Source: Alphaproteobacteria bacterium (lineage in GTDB: Bacteria > Pseudomonadota > Alphaproteobacteria > MPNO01 > UBA830). Taken from it: DNA of 64,000 nucleotides. The position numbers and the translations under genes were made by a program. The notes under the pieces are model-generated. The model worked only from the letters and a program-made list of their open reading frames with translations. It did no database searches and had not been told where the DNA came from. The first letter of the stretch is position 1; each line of letters opens with the position of its first letter. The DNA lies in the NCBI GenBank assembly GCA_022822405.1, contig JAJEBT010000199.1, positions 95,776 to 159,775 on the forward strand, given 5' to 3'. Shown here piece after piece: positions 8,525 to 16,311 of this stretch.

Positions 8525-10903
8525 ATGCAGCCCGCCCCTTCAGAGTTGTCGGAGGCGCCGGTCGTGGCAGACGGCGGCTGGATGGGCCGGCTGGCGCTGG
8601 CGCTCGCCTTCATCCTCGTGGTCGTGGGGATGGCCAACAACCTTCCCAACATCCCCGGGCTCCTGGAAACCGTTCGATCGATACCCGGGCTCGAAAACCT
8701 GCCCAGGCTCAGCAAGTACAGTTCGGAGTTCTTCTTTCCGCTGGCATTCACCCTGATGCTGGTCACCGCCCTCCTCGTGTCTTCGTTCGGGCGAAGCTGG
8801 CGCGGCCGGTCGGGCGGGCGCTTCTGGCTGGGAATCCTCCTCGATGTCCTCATGCTCGTGGCCATCCTCGGGACATCGCTCGTCTATCTGATCGAGCACG
8901 ACCAGGTATGCCTCATCGACACGATCAGCGGCGAACGCGCCAGGCTGCTCGCCGAGACCAAGGCCCGGGCGGCAGAATACATCGCCATCTACGGGACACC
9001 CCCGGTGGAGGAGTTTCCCGATTGCCAGGCCATTCTCGGCAGCTGGATCCTCCCCTGGCTTCTGTTCGCGGTGACGATCTTCTTCATCTATGTCGTCAGG
9101 GTATGGGGGTTCCCGATCGTTGCGGTAGCCATCGCCATCGCGCTCTACACCGTCCTGTCCTCCGCCGCATGGTATTTCGACTGGACCGACAACCGCTACC
9201 TCACCACATCGATCGGCACGGTCACCGACGAGGTGAAGAGCTACGCGGCGGGCGTGGTCGCCGCGCGCAACGCGATCACCCTCGAGTCCAACGGCCTTCT
9301 CGGACAGTTCCTGAACATTACCGTCAACATCGTCTTCCCCTATGTCGTCCTGGGCGCGCTGTTCGGCGCATCGGCGGGCGGGCGGGCGCTGATCAAGCTC
9401 GCCGTCGTCATCACGCGGAACCTGCGTGGAGGTCCCGCCCACGCGGCGATCGTGGGCTCGGCTACTTTCGGCACGATTTCGGGCGGTCCGGTGGTCAACG
9501 TGCTGGGCACGGGAACACTCACGATCCCGATGATGATGCGGAGCGGCTTCGCGCCGACCTTCGCGGGCGGCGTCGAGGCCGCGGCATCGAGCGGTGGCCA
9601 GTTCATGCCGCCCGTGATGGGCATCGCCGCGTTCGTCCTGTCGGCATTGTCCACGGTCCCCTATTCCGACGTGATCATCGCGGCCTTTCTCCCCGCGCTT
9701 GCCTATTTCCTGAGCCTGTTCCTAGTCGTCATCTTCGAGGCGCGGCGATCGAACCTGAAGGTCGTGGGGCAACTGACCGAGGAGCAGAAGCTCACGCGCC
9801 GGGACTGGACCAATCTGCTGATGATAGCGGGGCCGATACTGCTCATACTGGTCCTGCTGCTGACAAAGAAGGATGCCGTCGGCACCGGGTTTCTCGGATG
9901 GATCTTCGGATACACACCGGGCAGCGGAGAAACCCTCCCCTGGATTCTCAAGGTGTTTCAGAACGCGGCCGGGGATCCGGATTCGGCAGGCTTCTGGGCG
10001 GTCATGCTCCTGCTCGCCCTGCTCTTCCTGGACGAGGACGTCAGAAAGGCGCCGCGCAAGATCATCTCCGCGCTGTCGAACGCCGGCCTGATCATCGCCG
10101 AGCTTTTCCTGCTCCTGACCGCCGTCGCGGTCATCGACATCTGCATCAACTTCACCAACTTCACCGGCATCATGACCATCGACATCCTGAACTGGCTGAA
10201 GTCGGTATCCACCTTCACGCTGTTCGGTCAGGAGCTCATCGTCGGCGGACCGGTATACCTGCTCCTGGCGCTGGTCACCGCGATGATCGTCACGATCCTG
10301 CTGGGCATGGGCATGCCGACGCTCCCCGCCTACGTGAACGTGATCCTTATCATCGGTCCGCTGCTGGTAGCGCTCGGAACGTCGTTCTTCACGGCCCACA
10401 TGTTCATCTTCTATTTCGCGGTGGCCTCGGCAATCACGCCCCCGGTTGCCATCGCCGCGTTCGCGGCCTCCACCATTTCCAAGGCCGAACCGATGGCCAC
10501 CGGGATCCAGGCCGTCCGGGTCGGGATCGTCATGTTCACGATTCCGTTCGTGTTTGCTTTCTATCCGGAACTCCTGCTGATCGAACAGGCGCAACTCGCG
10601 CCGTCGATCGATGGCTCCCTTTCGAGCGAGAAGATCTACCTGCCCGGCTACGACGGAACTGTCCAGCTCGAGGCGCTGGCCTGGTTGGTGCTGCGCCTGG
10701 TGGTCGCGCTCTACCTCGTGGCGAGCGCTCTCAGCCGATTCGATGCCGCGCCCCTGTCTGCGTACGAGGTCGGGCTCCGTCTGGTCCTGGCCGTTCTCCT
10801 GCTGCTGAAGGCTCCGGTCGTCGCGGGCGCGGCGCTCGCCGCCACGGCCGTCTACCTGCTTGTGCACCATGTGATGGCACGCCGCCGCCGGACCGGCGAC
10901 TGA
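8525..10903 (+). CDS. TRAP transporter fused permease (TAXI type, DctQ-DctM fusion)
   Basis: Inner-membrane permease of 792 residues with about 16-18 hydrophobic segments. The smaller DctQ-like segment and the large DctM-like segment are fused, as is usual for TAXI systems. DctM-type signatures are GSATFGTISGGPVVNVLGTG, AAASSGGQFMPPVMG and LLGMGMPTLPAYVNV. It imports the solute delivered by the upstream TAXI protein using an ion gradient. I prefer the ATG at 8525, which follows AAGGCGAAGG, over an ATG at 8450 whose extra residues are unstructured. The stretch between about residues 130 and 165 is a non-membrane insertion. Confidence 0.88.
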   Translation: MQPAPSELSEAPVVADGGWMGRLALALAFILVVVGMANNLPNIPGLLETVRSIPGLENLPRLSKYSSEFFFPLAFTLMLVTALLVSSFGRSWRGRSGGRFWLGILLDVLMLVAILGTSLVYLIEHDQVCLIDTISGERARLLAETKARAAEYIAIYGTPPVEEFPDCQAILGSWILPWLLFAVTIFFIYVVRVWGFPIVAVAIAIALYTVLSSAAWYFDWTDNRYLTTSIGTVTDEVKSYAAGVVAARNAITLESNGLLGQFLNITVNIVFPYVVLGALFGASAGGRALIKLAVVITRNLRGGPAHAAIVGSATFGTISGGPVVNVLGTGTLTIPMMMRSGFAPTFAGGVEAAASSGGQFMPPVMGIAAFVLSALSTVPYSDVIIAAFLPALAYFLSLFLVVIFEARRSNLKVVGQLTEEQKLTRRDWTNLLMIAGPILLILVLLLTKKDAVGTGFLGWIFGYTPGSGETLPWILKVFQNAAGDPDSAGFWAVMLLLALLFLDEDVRKAPRKIISALSNAGLIIAELFLLLTAVAVIDICINFTNFTGIMTIDILNWLKSVSTFTLFGQELIVGGPVYLLLALVTAMIVTILLGMGMPTLPAYVNVILIIGPLLVALGTSFFTAHMFIFYFAVASAITPPVAIAAFAASTISKAEPMATGIQAVRVGIVMFTIPFVFAFYPELLLIEQAQLAPSIDGSLSSEKIYLPGYDGTVQLEALAWLVLRLVVALYLVASALSRFDAAPLSAYEVGLRLVLAVLLLLKAPVVAGAALAATAVYLLVHHVMARRRRTGD

Positions 10904-10968
10904 TCCGACGCCGGATCCCCGTATCGCGATGCCTGTCGGCGCGCGGCAATCTCTGAAAGGATATCCGA

Positions 10969-11670
10969 ATGCCCGGTTCCGACATCAACTACAGGACTCG
11001 CACCAACGAGACCTTTTCAGGCTACCTGACACAACCAGACGGAGACGAAAAGGTGCCCGGCATCGTCGTGATCACATCGATCTTCGGGATCGACGACGAG
11101 ATGAAGGAGCTCACGGACGCCTTTGCCGAGGACGGATTCATCGTCTCGGTTCCCGACGCCTTCTGGCGGACGGTGCCGGGTCCGACCGCAGACTTCCAGA
11201 AGGGCCTGGCGCGCATGGAGTCGTTCGATTTCGACCAGGGCGTCAAGGATTTCGAGGACGTGATCAACGATCTGAGGGCGCATCCGCGATGCAACGGCAA
11301 GGTCGCCGTGCTCGGCTTCTGCTTCGGCGGGCGTTACGCCCATGTCGCGGCGGCGCGTTTCGGCATCGACGCCGCGGCGGCCTATCACGGGACGGGCATC
11401 GGACTGAATCTCGACGAGACTTCGCAGATTTCCTGCCCCGTCAGTTTTCATTTCGGCGGCGCGGATCCGGCCGTGCCGATGGACGAGGTGAAACAGGTAA
11501 TCGAGGCATATAGCGGGCACGAGAACGCCGAGATCGTTGTCTATGACGGCATCGGCCACAACTTCTCGATGCCGTACAAGCCGGGCTATGACGCTGATGC
11601 GGCAAAGGCATCGCGAGACGCGGTACTGCGCTGCTTCCGGTCGATGCAGCCTTCAACAGCCGGGGAGTGA
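10969..11670 (+). CDS. Dienelactone hydrolase family protein
   Basis: Cytoplasmic alpha/beta hydrolase of 233 residues, related to carboxymethylenebutenolidase, which opens dienelactones in chlorocatechol breakdown. The nucleophile is Cys118 in GFCFGG, the acid is Asp166 in FGGADPAVP and the base is His197 in GIGHNFSMP. This is the Cys-Asp-His triad of the family rather than a serine triad. AAGGA precedes the ATG. It follows the TRAP permease gene by 65 bp and is followed by a GST gene, so it is probably the cytoplasmic enzyme for the imported compound. The real substrate is unknown. Confidence 0.86.
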   Translation: MPGSDINYRTRTNETFSGYLTQPDGDEKVPGIVVITSIFGIDDEMKELTDAFAEDGFIVSVPDAFWRTVPGPTADFQKGLARMESFDFDQGVKDFEDVINDLRAHPRCNGKVAVLGFCFGGRYAHVAAARFGIDAAAAYHGTGIGLNLDETSQISCPVSFHFGGADPAVPMDEVKQVIEAYSGHENAEIVVYDGIGHNFSMPYKPGYDADAAKASRDAVLRCFRSMQPSTAGE

Positions 11671-11675
11671 CACTG

Positions 11676-12542
11676 ATGGTACAGCTGCACGATGTCGACA
11701 TACGAACCAGGGAGGTGTTGCAGTGGAAGGGTGTGCACCTCTTTCACTACCAGGGATCCTCCTGTTCGCAGAAAACGCGGATATTCCTGAGGCTGAAGAA
11801 CATTCCCTGGGAGTCCCATTACATCGATCTTCGCGAGAAGGAGCAATGGCAACCGTGGTATCTGGGAATCAATCCACGGGGGCTCGTGCCGGCCCTCGTC
11901 CTCGACGGCGAAGTGCACATCGAAAGCAATGACATCATTGCGCTCCTGGACCGGCGATTTCCCGAGAACCGGCTGATTCCCGAAGGCATGGAAGACCAGA
12001 TCGGGCAACTTCTGCAGCAGGAAGACGATCTCCATCTCGACATACGTACGCTGAATTTCCGGTTCACCCAGCCGCGCGGCATCGTGCCGCGCACGGCCGA
12101 GGATATCCGGAACCTGCGCGAGGGCGGCAGCGGCACCGTACAGGGTGCGCGTGATCCGGAAAGGGATCATCAGGCGGCGTTCTGGGAAAACGTCCTCGAG
12201 AACGGACTCACCGACGAGGCGGTGCGCGCCGCGCTCGACCGCTTCAGGGCGGCTCTCGACGAGCTTGAGGAACGGCTGCAGGAACATCCCTACCTGCTGG
12301 GCGACGACCTCACCATTCTCGACATTGCCTGGTTCATCTACGTCATGAAGCTTCTCTGGTGCGGCTATCCGCTGGAGCGGCTGCATCCCCGTGTCGCTGC
12401 CTGGTATGCGCCGTTGCTGGCGCGGCCCGAATTTGCCCGCGAAATCGAGCTCAATCCCGAATTCCGGAAAAAGGTGGACGAGCACTTGGCCTATCAGAAG
12501 GCAACGGGAACCACGCTGCTGGACGTTACCGGTTGGGCGTGA
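11676..12542 (+). CDS. Glutathione S-transferase family protein
   Basis: Cytosolic protein of about 288 residues. The N-terminal thioredoxin-like domain has HYQGSSCSQKTRIFLRLK, with Ser-Cys at the usual glutathione-activating position, then GLVPALVLDG and ESNDIIALLD, the glutathione-binding cis-Pro and SND/ESxxI elements. A helical C-terminal domain contains YLLGDDLTILDIAWF, the N-capping box of GSTs. I chose the ATG at 11676 because GGGGAG lies nine bases upstream. A GTG at 11667 overlapping the previous stop (GTGA) is the alternative. It is last in the TAXI-TRAP operon and may cleave or conjugate the pathway's product. Confidence 0.84.
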   Translation: MVQLHDVDIRTREVLQWKGVHLFHYQGSSCSQKTRIFLRLKNIPWESHYIDLREKEQWQPWYLGINPRGLVPALVLDGEVHIESNDIIALLDRRFPENRLIPEGMEDQIGQLLQQEDDLHLDIRTLNFRFTQPRGIVPRTAEDIRNLREGGSGTVQGARDPERDHQAAFWENVLENGLTDEAVRAALDRFRAALDELEERLQEHPYLLGDDLTILDIAWFIYVMKLLWCGYPLERLHPRVAAWYAPLLARPEFAREIELNPEFRKKVDEHLAYQKATGTTLLDVTGWA

Positions 12543-12625
12543 GGCCCCCTGCCCGCGCCCGCCTCCAGGATCGAGCCGTCATTTGACTCATCCTTCGGGG
12601 CGGGTGGGTGCCCCCGATCCGGGTG

Positions 12626-13453
12626 TTACGGTTCCCGGTTCCGTTCCTGCAGGAGCCTCCTGATCTCTTCAAGCTCGCTGCGCAGCTCCTGATAGTCGTC
12701 TTCGTGCAGGCGAAACTCCCTGCGCACAGCTTCACCGGTTTCCACGGCCACGCGACCCTGCTCCTCCTCGTGCAGGCTCTGCATCGAATCGATGATGATG
12801 GCTATGAAGAGATTGAGGACGGTGAAGCTCGAAAGCACGATGAACGTGACGAAGACGGCCCAGGCCCACGGATACACTTCCATGACCGGCCGCACGATGC
12901 CCATCGACCAGCTCTCCAGCGTCATGATCTGGAACAGGCTGTACATGGACTCGCCGATCGTGCCGAACCAGTCCGGAAAGGCGCGGCCGAACAGCTTAGT
13001 GGTGATCACCGCGAAGACATAGAAGACCAGCAGGAGCAGCGCGCTGATTGAGGCCACGCCGGGCACCGCCCGCAGCAACGCCGTCACCACCCGGCGCAGC
13101 CGAGGCACGGCGGACACCAGGCGCAAGACGCGCAGGATCCGGAGCGCGCGCAGCACCGAAAGCGACTCGCTTGCCGGCATCAGCGTGATTGCCACCACCA
13201 CGAAGTCGAACACGCTCCACGGATCGCGGAAAAAGGCGAGACGATGGGCATACAGGCGAAGAAGGATCTCGACGCAGAACACCGCGATGACGATCTGGTC
13301 GAAGAGTGTCAGGAAGGAGCCGGCCCACGCCACGGCTGTCGCCGAGGTCTCGAGTCCCAGCATCACCGCGTTTACAACGATGAGAACCATGATGCAGTTC
13401 TGGAAGATGCGGTTCTCGACCAGTTCCAGGACGCGTGAGCGAAGATCAGGCAT
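12626..13453 (-). CDS. Prokaryotic voltage-gated sodium channel (BacNav-type)
   Basis: Inner-membrane ion channel of 275 residues with one six-helix domain, expected to work as a homotetramer. S1 starts near residue 18. The S4 voltage sensor RALRILRVLRLV at 102-113 has arginines every third residue. The pore helix leads to the selectivity filter TLESWSM at 178-184, identical to the sodium filter of characterised bacterial channels such as NavAb and NavMs. S6 is near 197-222, followed by an acidic neck and a Leu/Glu-rich coiled coil to the C-terminus (about 240-272). Length and order match the family throughout. It is a single gene, convergent with the GST gene. Confidence 0.92.
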   Translation of the reverse strand: MPDLRSRVLELVENRIFQNCIMVLIVVNAVMLGLETSATAVAWAGSFLTLFDQIVIAVFCVEILLRLYAHRLAFFRDPWSVFDFVVVAITLMPASESLSVLRALRILRVLRLVSAVPRLRRVVTALLRAVPGVASISALLLLVFYVFAVITTKLFGRAFPDWFGTIGESMYSLFQIMTLESWSMGIVRPVMEVYPWAWAVFVTFIVLSSFTVLNLFIAIIIDSMQSLHEEEQGRVAVETGEAVRREFRLHEDDYQELRSELEEIRRLLQERNREP

Positions 13454-13847
13454 CGCGATCCAGTCCGTGTTTCGCCAACCGCCCGGATCGCCGCAAGTCC
13501 GGGCGGATTACGCCTGATCGGGGACATCAGACGCGAGTGATGAGTCCGGTTGCCGCTTCGGCGGGAGCGCGACGTGTCCCGCTGGCCTTCCCGACCGGGA
13601 ACCGGAACGTGATTGCAACCAGCCGGCGCGTTCGCGCGGGTGACTCCTCGACGCACCGGAGATGGGGCAGGTCCGCGGCCGGGCCAGCCTCGCAGCCCGT
13701 GCCCGGGCGAATGCCCGCATGGCGTCAGGGTTTGCAGCCGCCGCAGGCTCCGGACGGCGCGGGATCTGCCAGCACGTGCGCCATCGTGGCGCGCGGCAGA
13801 ATTAACAAAACATGTTCCACCATGCAATCCTGCTGCGGCGGAGGGAG
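13454..13847. other. Intergenic stretch without a recognisable gene
   Basis: About 390 bases between the channel gene and the promoter of the RNA candidate. Open frames on both strands are short, Arg-rich and without homology to anything I recognise. No tRNA, terminator with T-run or repeat was seen. It presumably contains the promoter of the channel gene near its left end. Confidence 0.5.
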
Positions 13848-13876
13848 TAGACGGCCTCGCACACCCATCCTATAGT
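13848..13876 (+). promoter_or_regulatory. Sigma70-like promoter for the structured RNA candidate
   Basis: TAGACG (13848-13853, 4/6 to TTGACA) is separated by exactly 17 bp from TATAGT (13871-13876, 5/6 to TATAAT). Transcription would begin about 13882, the first base of the long stem described next. That coincidence supports the call. Confidence 0.5.
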
Positions 13877-13881
13877 CGCTC

Positions 13882-14014
13882 TTGCAGACCAACGCGTGTG
13901 TCCCGCTCGGTCGGGTCGCCCGCTAAATAGAACAGCCCTTGACCCGGCACGGGGTAGCTCCCCGGCCCGGCGAATAGGCGGGGTCCATCCACGTTCGCAC
14001 GTGTTGGTCTGCAA
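13882..14014 (+). ncRNA. Candidate structured RNA with 17-bp closing stem
   Basis: TTGCAGACCAACGCGTG (13882-13898) pairs along its whole length with CACGTGTTGGTCTGCAA (13998-14014), with one G-U wobble. Inside are smaller GC-rich hairpins, including CCGG-CA-CGGGG-TAGCT-CCCCG-GC-CCGG around 13944-13970. The result is a rod: a closing stem, a loosely paired middle and an apical hairpin, about 133 nt long. That outline resembles 6S RNA and some leader RNAs, but I do not recognise a known family by sequence. No T-run terminator follows. The next gene starts 59 bp on, so it could also be the 5' leader of the CsgG-like gene. Confidence 0.45.
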
Positions 14015-14072
14015 CGGCCCGGCACCAGCCGGTGATCGGAGCCGTCCAGCACGATGCACGGGAGGGGACCTC

Positions 14073-15059
14073 ATGAAACGTGGGTTAATTTTAGGCACAG
14101 TCGCAATACTGGTACTGGCTCCGGTGTTCGCCGTAGCTCAGTCGTCAGGCCGCCCAGTCGTCGCTGTCGCGAATATTAAAGTAGCAACTGCGAATGTGAA
14201 TTGCCGACGAGGCTGCGATCGTCTCGCGGAGGGTTTTCGCACAATGTTGGAGACGGCGATCGTCAAGTCACGCAAAATGCGGGTCTTCGAACGCGCTGAT
14301 CTCGATCCCGTCCTAGCGGAACAGCTGCTAGGTCAGACGGGCGTAACGACTGCCGGCGGCAAGATCGGCGGTCTTACCAGTGTCGATTATATCGTTCAGG
14401 GAGCCATCACCAAATTAGGCCAACGCCGCGAGGGTCTGTCCACCAAGGGTCTATCAGCCTTCGGCGGCAATTTCGGCAAGTTCGGTTCGATGCTTTCGAC
14501 CAACAAAGCCACTATGAGTATGGGTGTGGATTTGAAAGTGACGAACGTCAAGAGCGGCAACATCGTTATCGCGGATCGGGTGGAGGGAACGGTGACTACC
14601 GGCGAGGCATTCTCGGTCGGCGGAATTTCGTCAGCCTCGGGGAGCGCCGACGCCTACGCGGATGTGCAGCGCGTAGTGGCTGCCAAAATCTCGGAGGCTG
14701 TCGTCACATCCCGTATTCCGATCAAGATCATCAAAAAGCAGGCAAATGGGACGTTCGTGTTGAACTACGGGAACGTCTTTCTCAAGGAGGGAGATATTTT
14801 GTCTGCGTTCAGCGTCGGCGAGCAGATCGTTGATCCTGACACCAAGGAAGTTCTCGGGGCCGAGGAAACGCTTCGAGGATCTGTGGTTGTGACGGAATCC
14901 CGGCAAAAATTCGCCAAGGCGCGGTATGTGGCGGACCCATTCGAGATCGCCAACGGGGATGTGCTTCGCCGGCCCACGTCTTCACAAAAGCAAAAGCAGC
15001 CAACCGCCCGGCAACAGTCAGGTCCATCTTGGGACAGCCAGAACGACCTAGGTGACTAG
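14073..15059 (+). CDS. CsgG/HfaB-family secreted protein
   Basis: Exported protein of 328 residues with a clear signal peptide (cleavage after AVAQ). The body has the CsgG/curli-assembly fold: FRTMLETAIVKSRKMRVFER, the GGLTSVDYIVQGAITKLG strand-turn-strand and a repeated DLKVTNVKSGNIVIAD unit. True CsgG is a lipoprotein that forms an outer-membrane pore. This protein has no lipobox cysteine, so it may be periplasmic or a divergent homologue. GGAGGGG lies upstream of the ATG. Its DNA is noticeably poorer in GC, with codons such as TTA, ATA and AAA that are rare in its neighbours, suggesting later acquisition. No curli subunit genes are nearby. Confidence 0.7.
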   Translation: MKRGLILGTVAILVLAPVFAVAQSSGRPVVAVANIKVATANVNCRRGCDRLAEGFRTMLETAIVKSRKMRVFERADLDPVLAEQLLGQTGVTTAGGKIGGLTSVDYIVQGAITKLGQRREGLSTKGLSAFGGNFGKFGSMLSTNKATMSMGVDLKVTNVKSGNIVIADRVEGTVTTGEAFSVGGISSASGSADAYADVQRVVAAKISEAVVTSRIPIKIIKKQANGTFVLNYGNVFLKEGDILSAFSVGEQIVDPDTKEVLGAEETLRGSVVVTESRQKFAKARYVADPFEIANGDVLRRPTSSQKQKQPTARQQSGPSWDSQNDLGD

Positions 15060-15295
15060 GGTCATTCAACAATCACATTGATCATCATCTGATACTCGTG
15101 GAGGCGACCAAACCCGGACCGACATCTCAGAATTCGGAGTGCAGCGTGTTCCGGTTGCACCATGTCCCCGAACGCTGGCAGCGTTTCGGGGGCCGCACTG
15201 TGATAGTTTTGCCCACTTCGCCGGCTTGCCTCGGCCTGTGCTGTGTAAGCGATATACATTCCGTTAGATTCTTGACGAACAGGAGACATCGACCA

Positions 15296-15892
15296 ATGCG
15301 AGGCCTTCCGAAACGCATCATGGAGTACGCCCGGACTCTTCCAGAGGCCACGCCGCTGCGCCCGGGTGCCCTGCTTCACCTCGGCCGCCGCGTAGCGATC
15401 AACCAGGCATTGTCGCGCCTGGCCCGCTCGGGAAAGCTGATGCGGATCTGCCATGGCGTGTACATGCGCCCCGTTGAAACCCGGTTCGGCTTGCGGGCGC
15501 CCCATCTCGGCAAGGTAATTGCTGCGCTGTCGGCACTCTGGGGCGAAACCATCGTGCCCTGTGGCGGTGCGACGGCCAACCGCCTCGGGCTGACCACGCA
15601 GAACCCGGTTCGCGCGGTCTATCTCACCTCCGGCCCCAACCGTCGTTTGCATTTCGGATCGTCCGTCGTGGAGTTGCGCCATGCTCCGCGCTGGCAACTC
15701 GTGGCCCCGCACCGCAAGGCCGGCGATGTCGTCCGCGCCTTGGCATGGCTCGGTCCCGAAGAGGTCGAGAATGGGTTGGAAGCGGTCCTGCCGACACTTC
15801 GCGACGAGGATCGCGACGAACTCTCGGCCGCGCGAGCCGCCATGCCGAACTGGATGGCACAACCGGTGGGCGCTCGCCTGTCACATGGCTGA
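15296..15892 (+). CDS. AbiEi-like antitoxin (DUF6088 family)
   Basis: Cytoplasmic protein of 198 residues. The N-terminal winged-helix region (LGRRVAINQALSRLARSGKL, then RICHGVYMRP) is the DNA-binding part typical of AbiEi-type type IV antitoxins, which repress their own operon and counter a nucleotidyltransferase toxin. The middle has ETIVPCGGATANRLGL, a family hallmark. AGGAGA lies nine bases before the ATG. The stop overlaps by 8 bp the start of what was once the toxin gene, now a pseudogene, so this antitoxin appears to have lost its partner. Confidence 0.78.
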   Translation: MRGLPKRIMEYARTLPEATPLRPGALLHLGRRVAINQALSRLARSGKLMRICHGVYMRPVETRFGLRAPHLGKVIAALSALWGETIVPCGGATANRLGLTTQNPVRAVYLTSGPNRRLHFGSSVVELRHAPRWQLVAPHRKAGDVVRALAWLGPEEVENGLEAVLPTLRDEDRDELSAARAAMPNWMAQPVGARLSHG

Positions 15893-16311
15893 GACGCGAA
15901 ACGAGGACCTCTCGGTCGACGACCGACACGATACCGGAGGTGGTGGAGCGCGGAATTAGCTACATGGCGCGCCCGCCGGAGAAGGACATCTTGCTCGTCG
16001 CAACGCTTGACGCCCTCTTCGCCCGGCACCTGACCTTCAGCAGCGGCACCTCCCTGTCGTAGGGGTGGTGCGCGATCCGGCGTTTCTCCGAAGATGCCAA
16101 TATCACCTACGACATTCGCGCTTTCGTGCCGGACTTGCTCTCTGGCGCCAGCGATGAGGCGTTTTCACCAAGGCGCAACCAGAAGAAGTGCTGCTTGCGG
16201 TCGATCCGTGCCGGGTTTAGCGCAGTGATTCGTGTCGAGGAGAACCACCCGGGATCCGGCGCCAAGCGGTCCTCAGAGGCCATCACCAGGGCCGCCAGCC
16301 GCGCCGCCTAG
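15885..16311 (+). pseudogene. Remnant of AbiEii-type nucleotidyltransferase toxin
   Basis: The expected toxin start (MAETRNEDL at 15885) runs into a stop after 24 codons. Homology resumes in the next frame with PPEKDILLVATLDALF and SSGTSLS, which is cut by a TAG at 16060. It continues in the same frame as AIRRFSEDANITYDIRAF. Family members have GGTSLSK-x-x-x-I-x-RFSED, so the TAG replaces the lysine codon right after the catalytic GGTS loop, and the first Gly has become Ser. Both the frameshift and the nonsense change are direct sequence observations. The intact family transfers nucleotides to tRNA or protein targets. Confidence 0.75.

Noticed and set aside
8908..10956. Second plus-strand frame inside the fused TRAP permease gene
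   Set aside because: Arg/His-rich product without helices; the permease frame has consistent membrane segments throughout.
13882..14014. Known riboswitch or SRP/tmRNA/RNase P identity for the structured RNA
   Set aside because: None of the conserved cores I know (cobalamin, TPP, glycine, SAM, SRP apical loop, RNase P P4) is present, so no family name is given.
15062..15862. Minus-strand open frame of 266 codons opposite the AbiEi-like antitoxin
   Set aside because: No motif or signal is present, while the opposite strand has a Shine-Dalgarno and family motifs.
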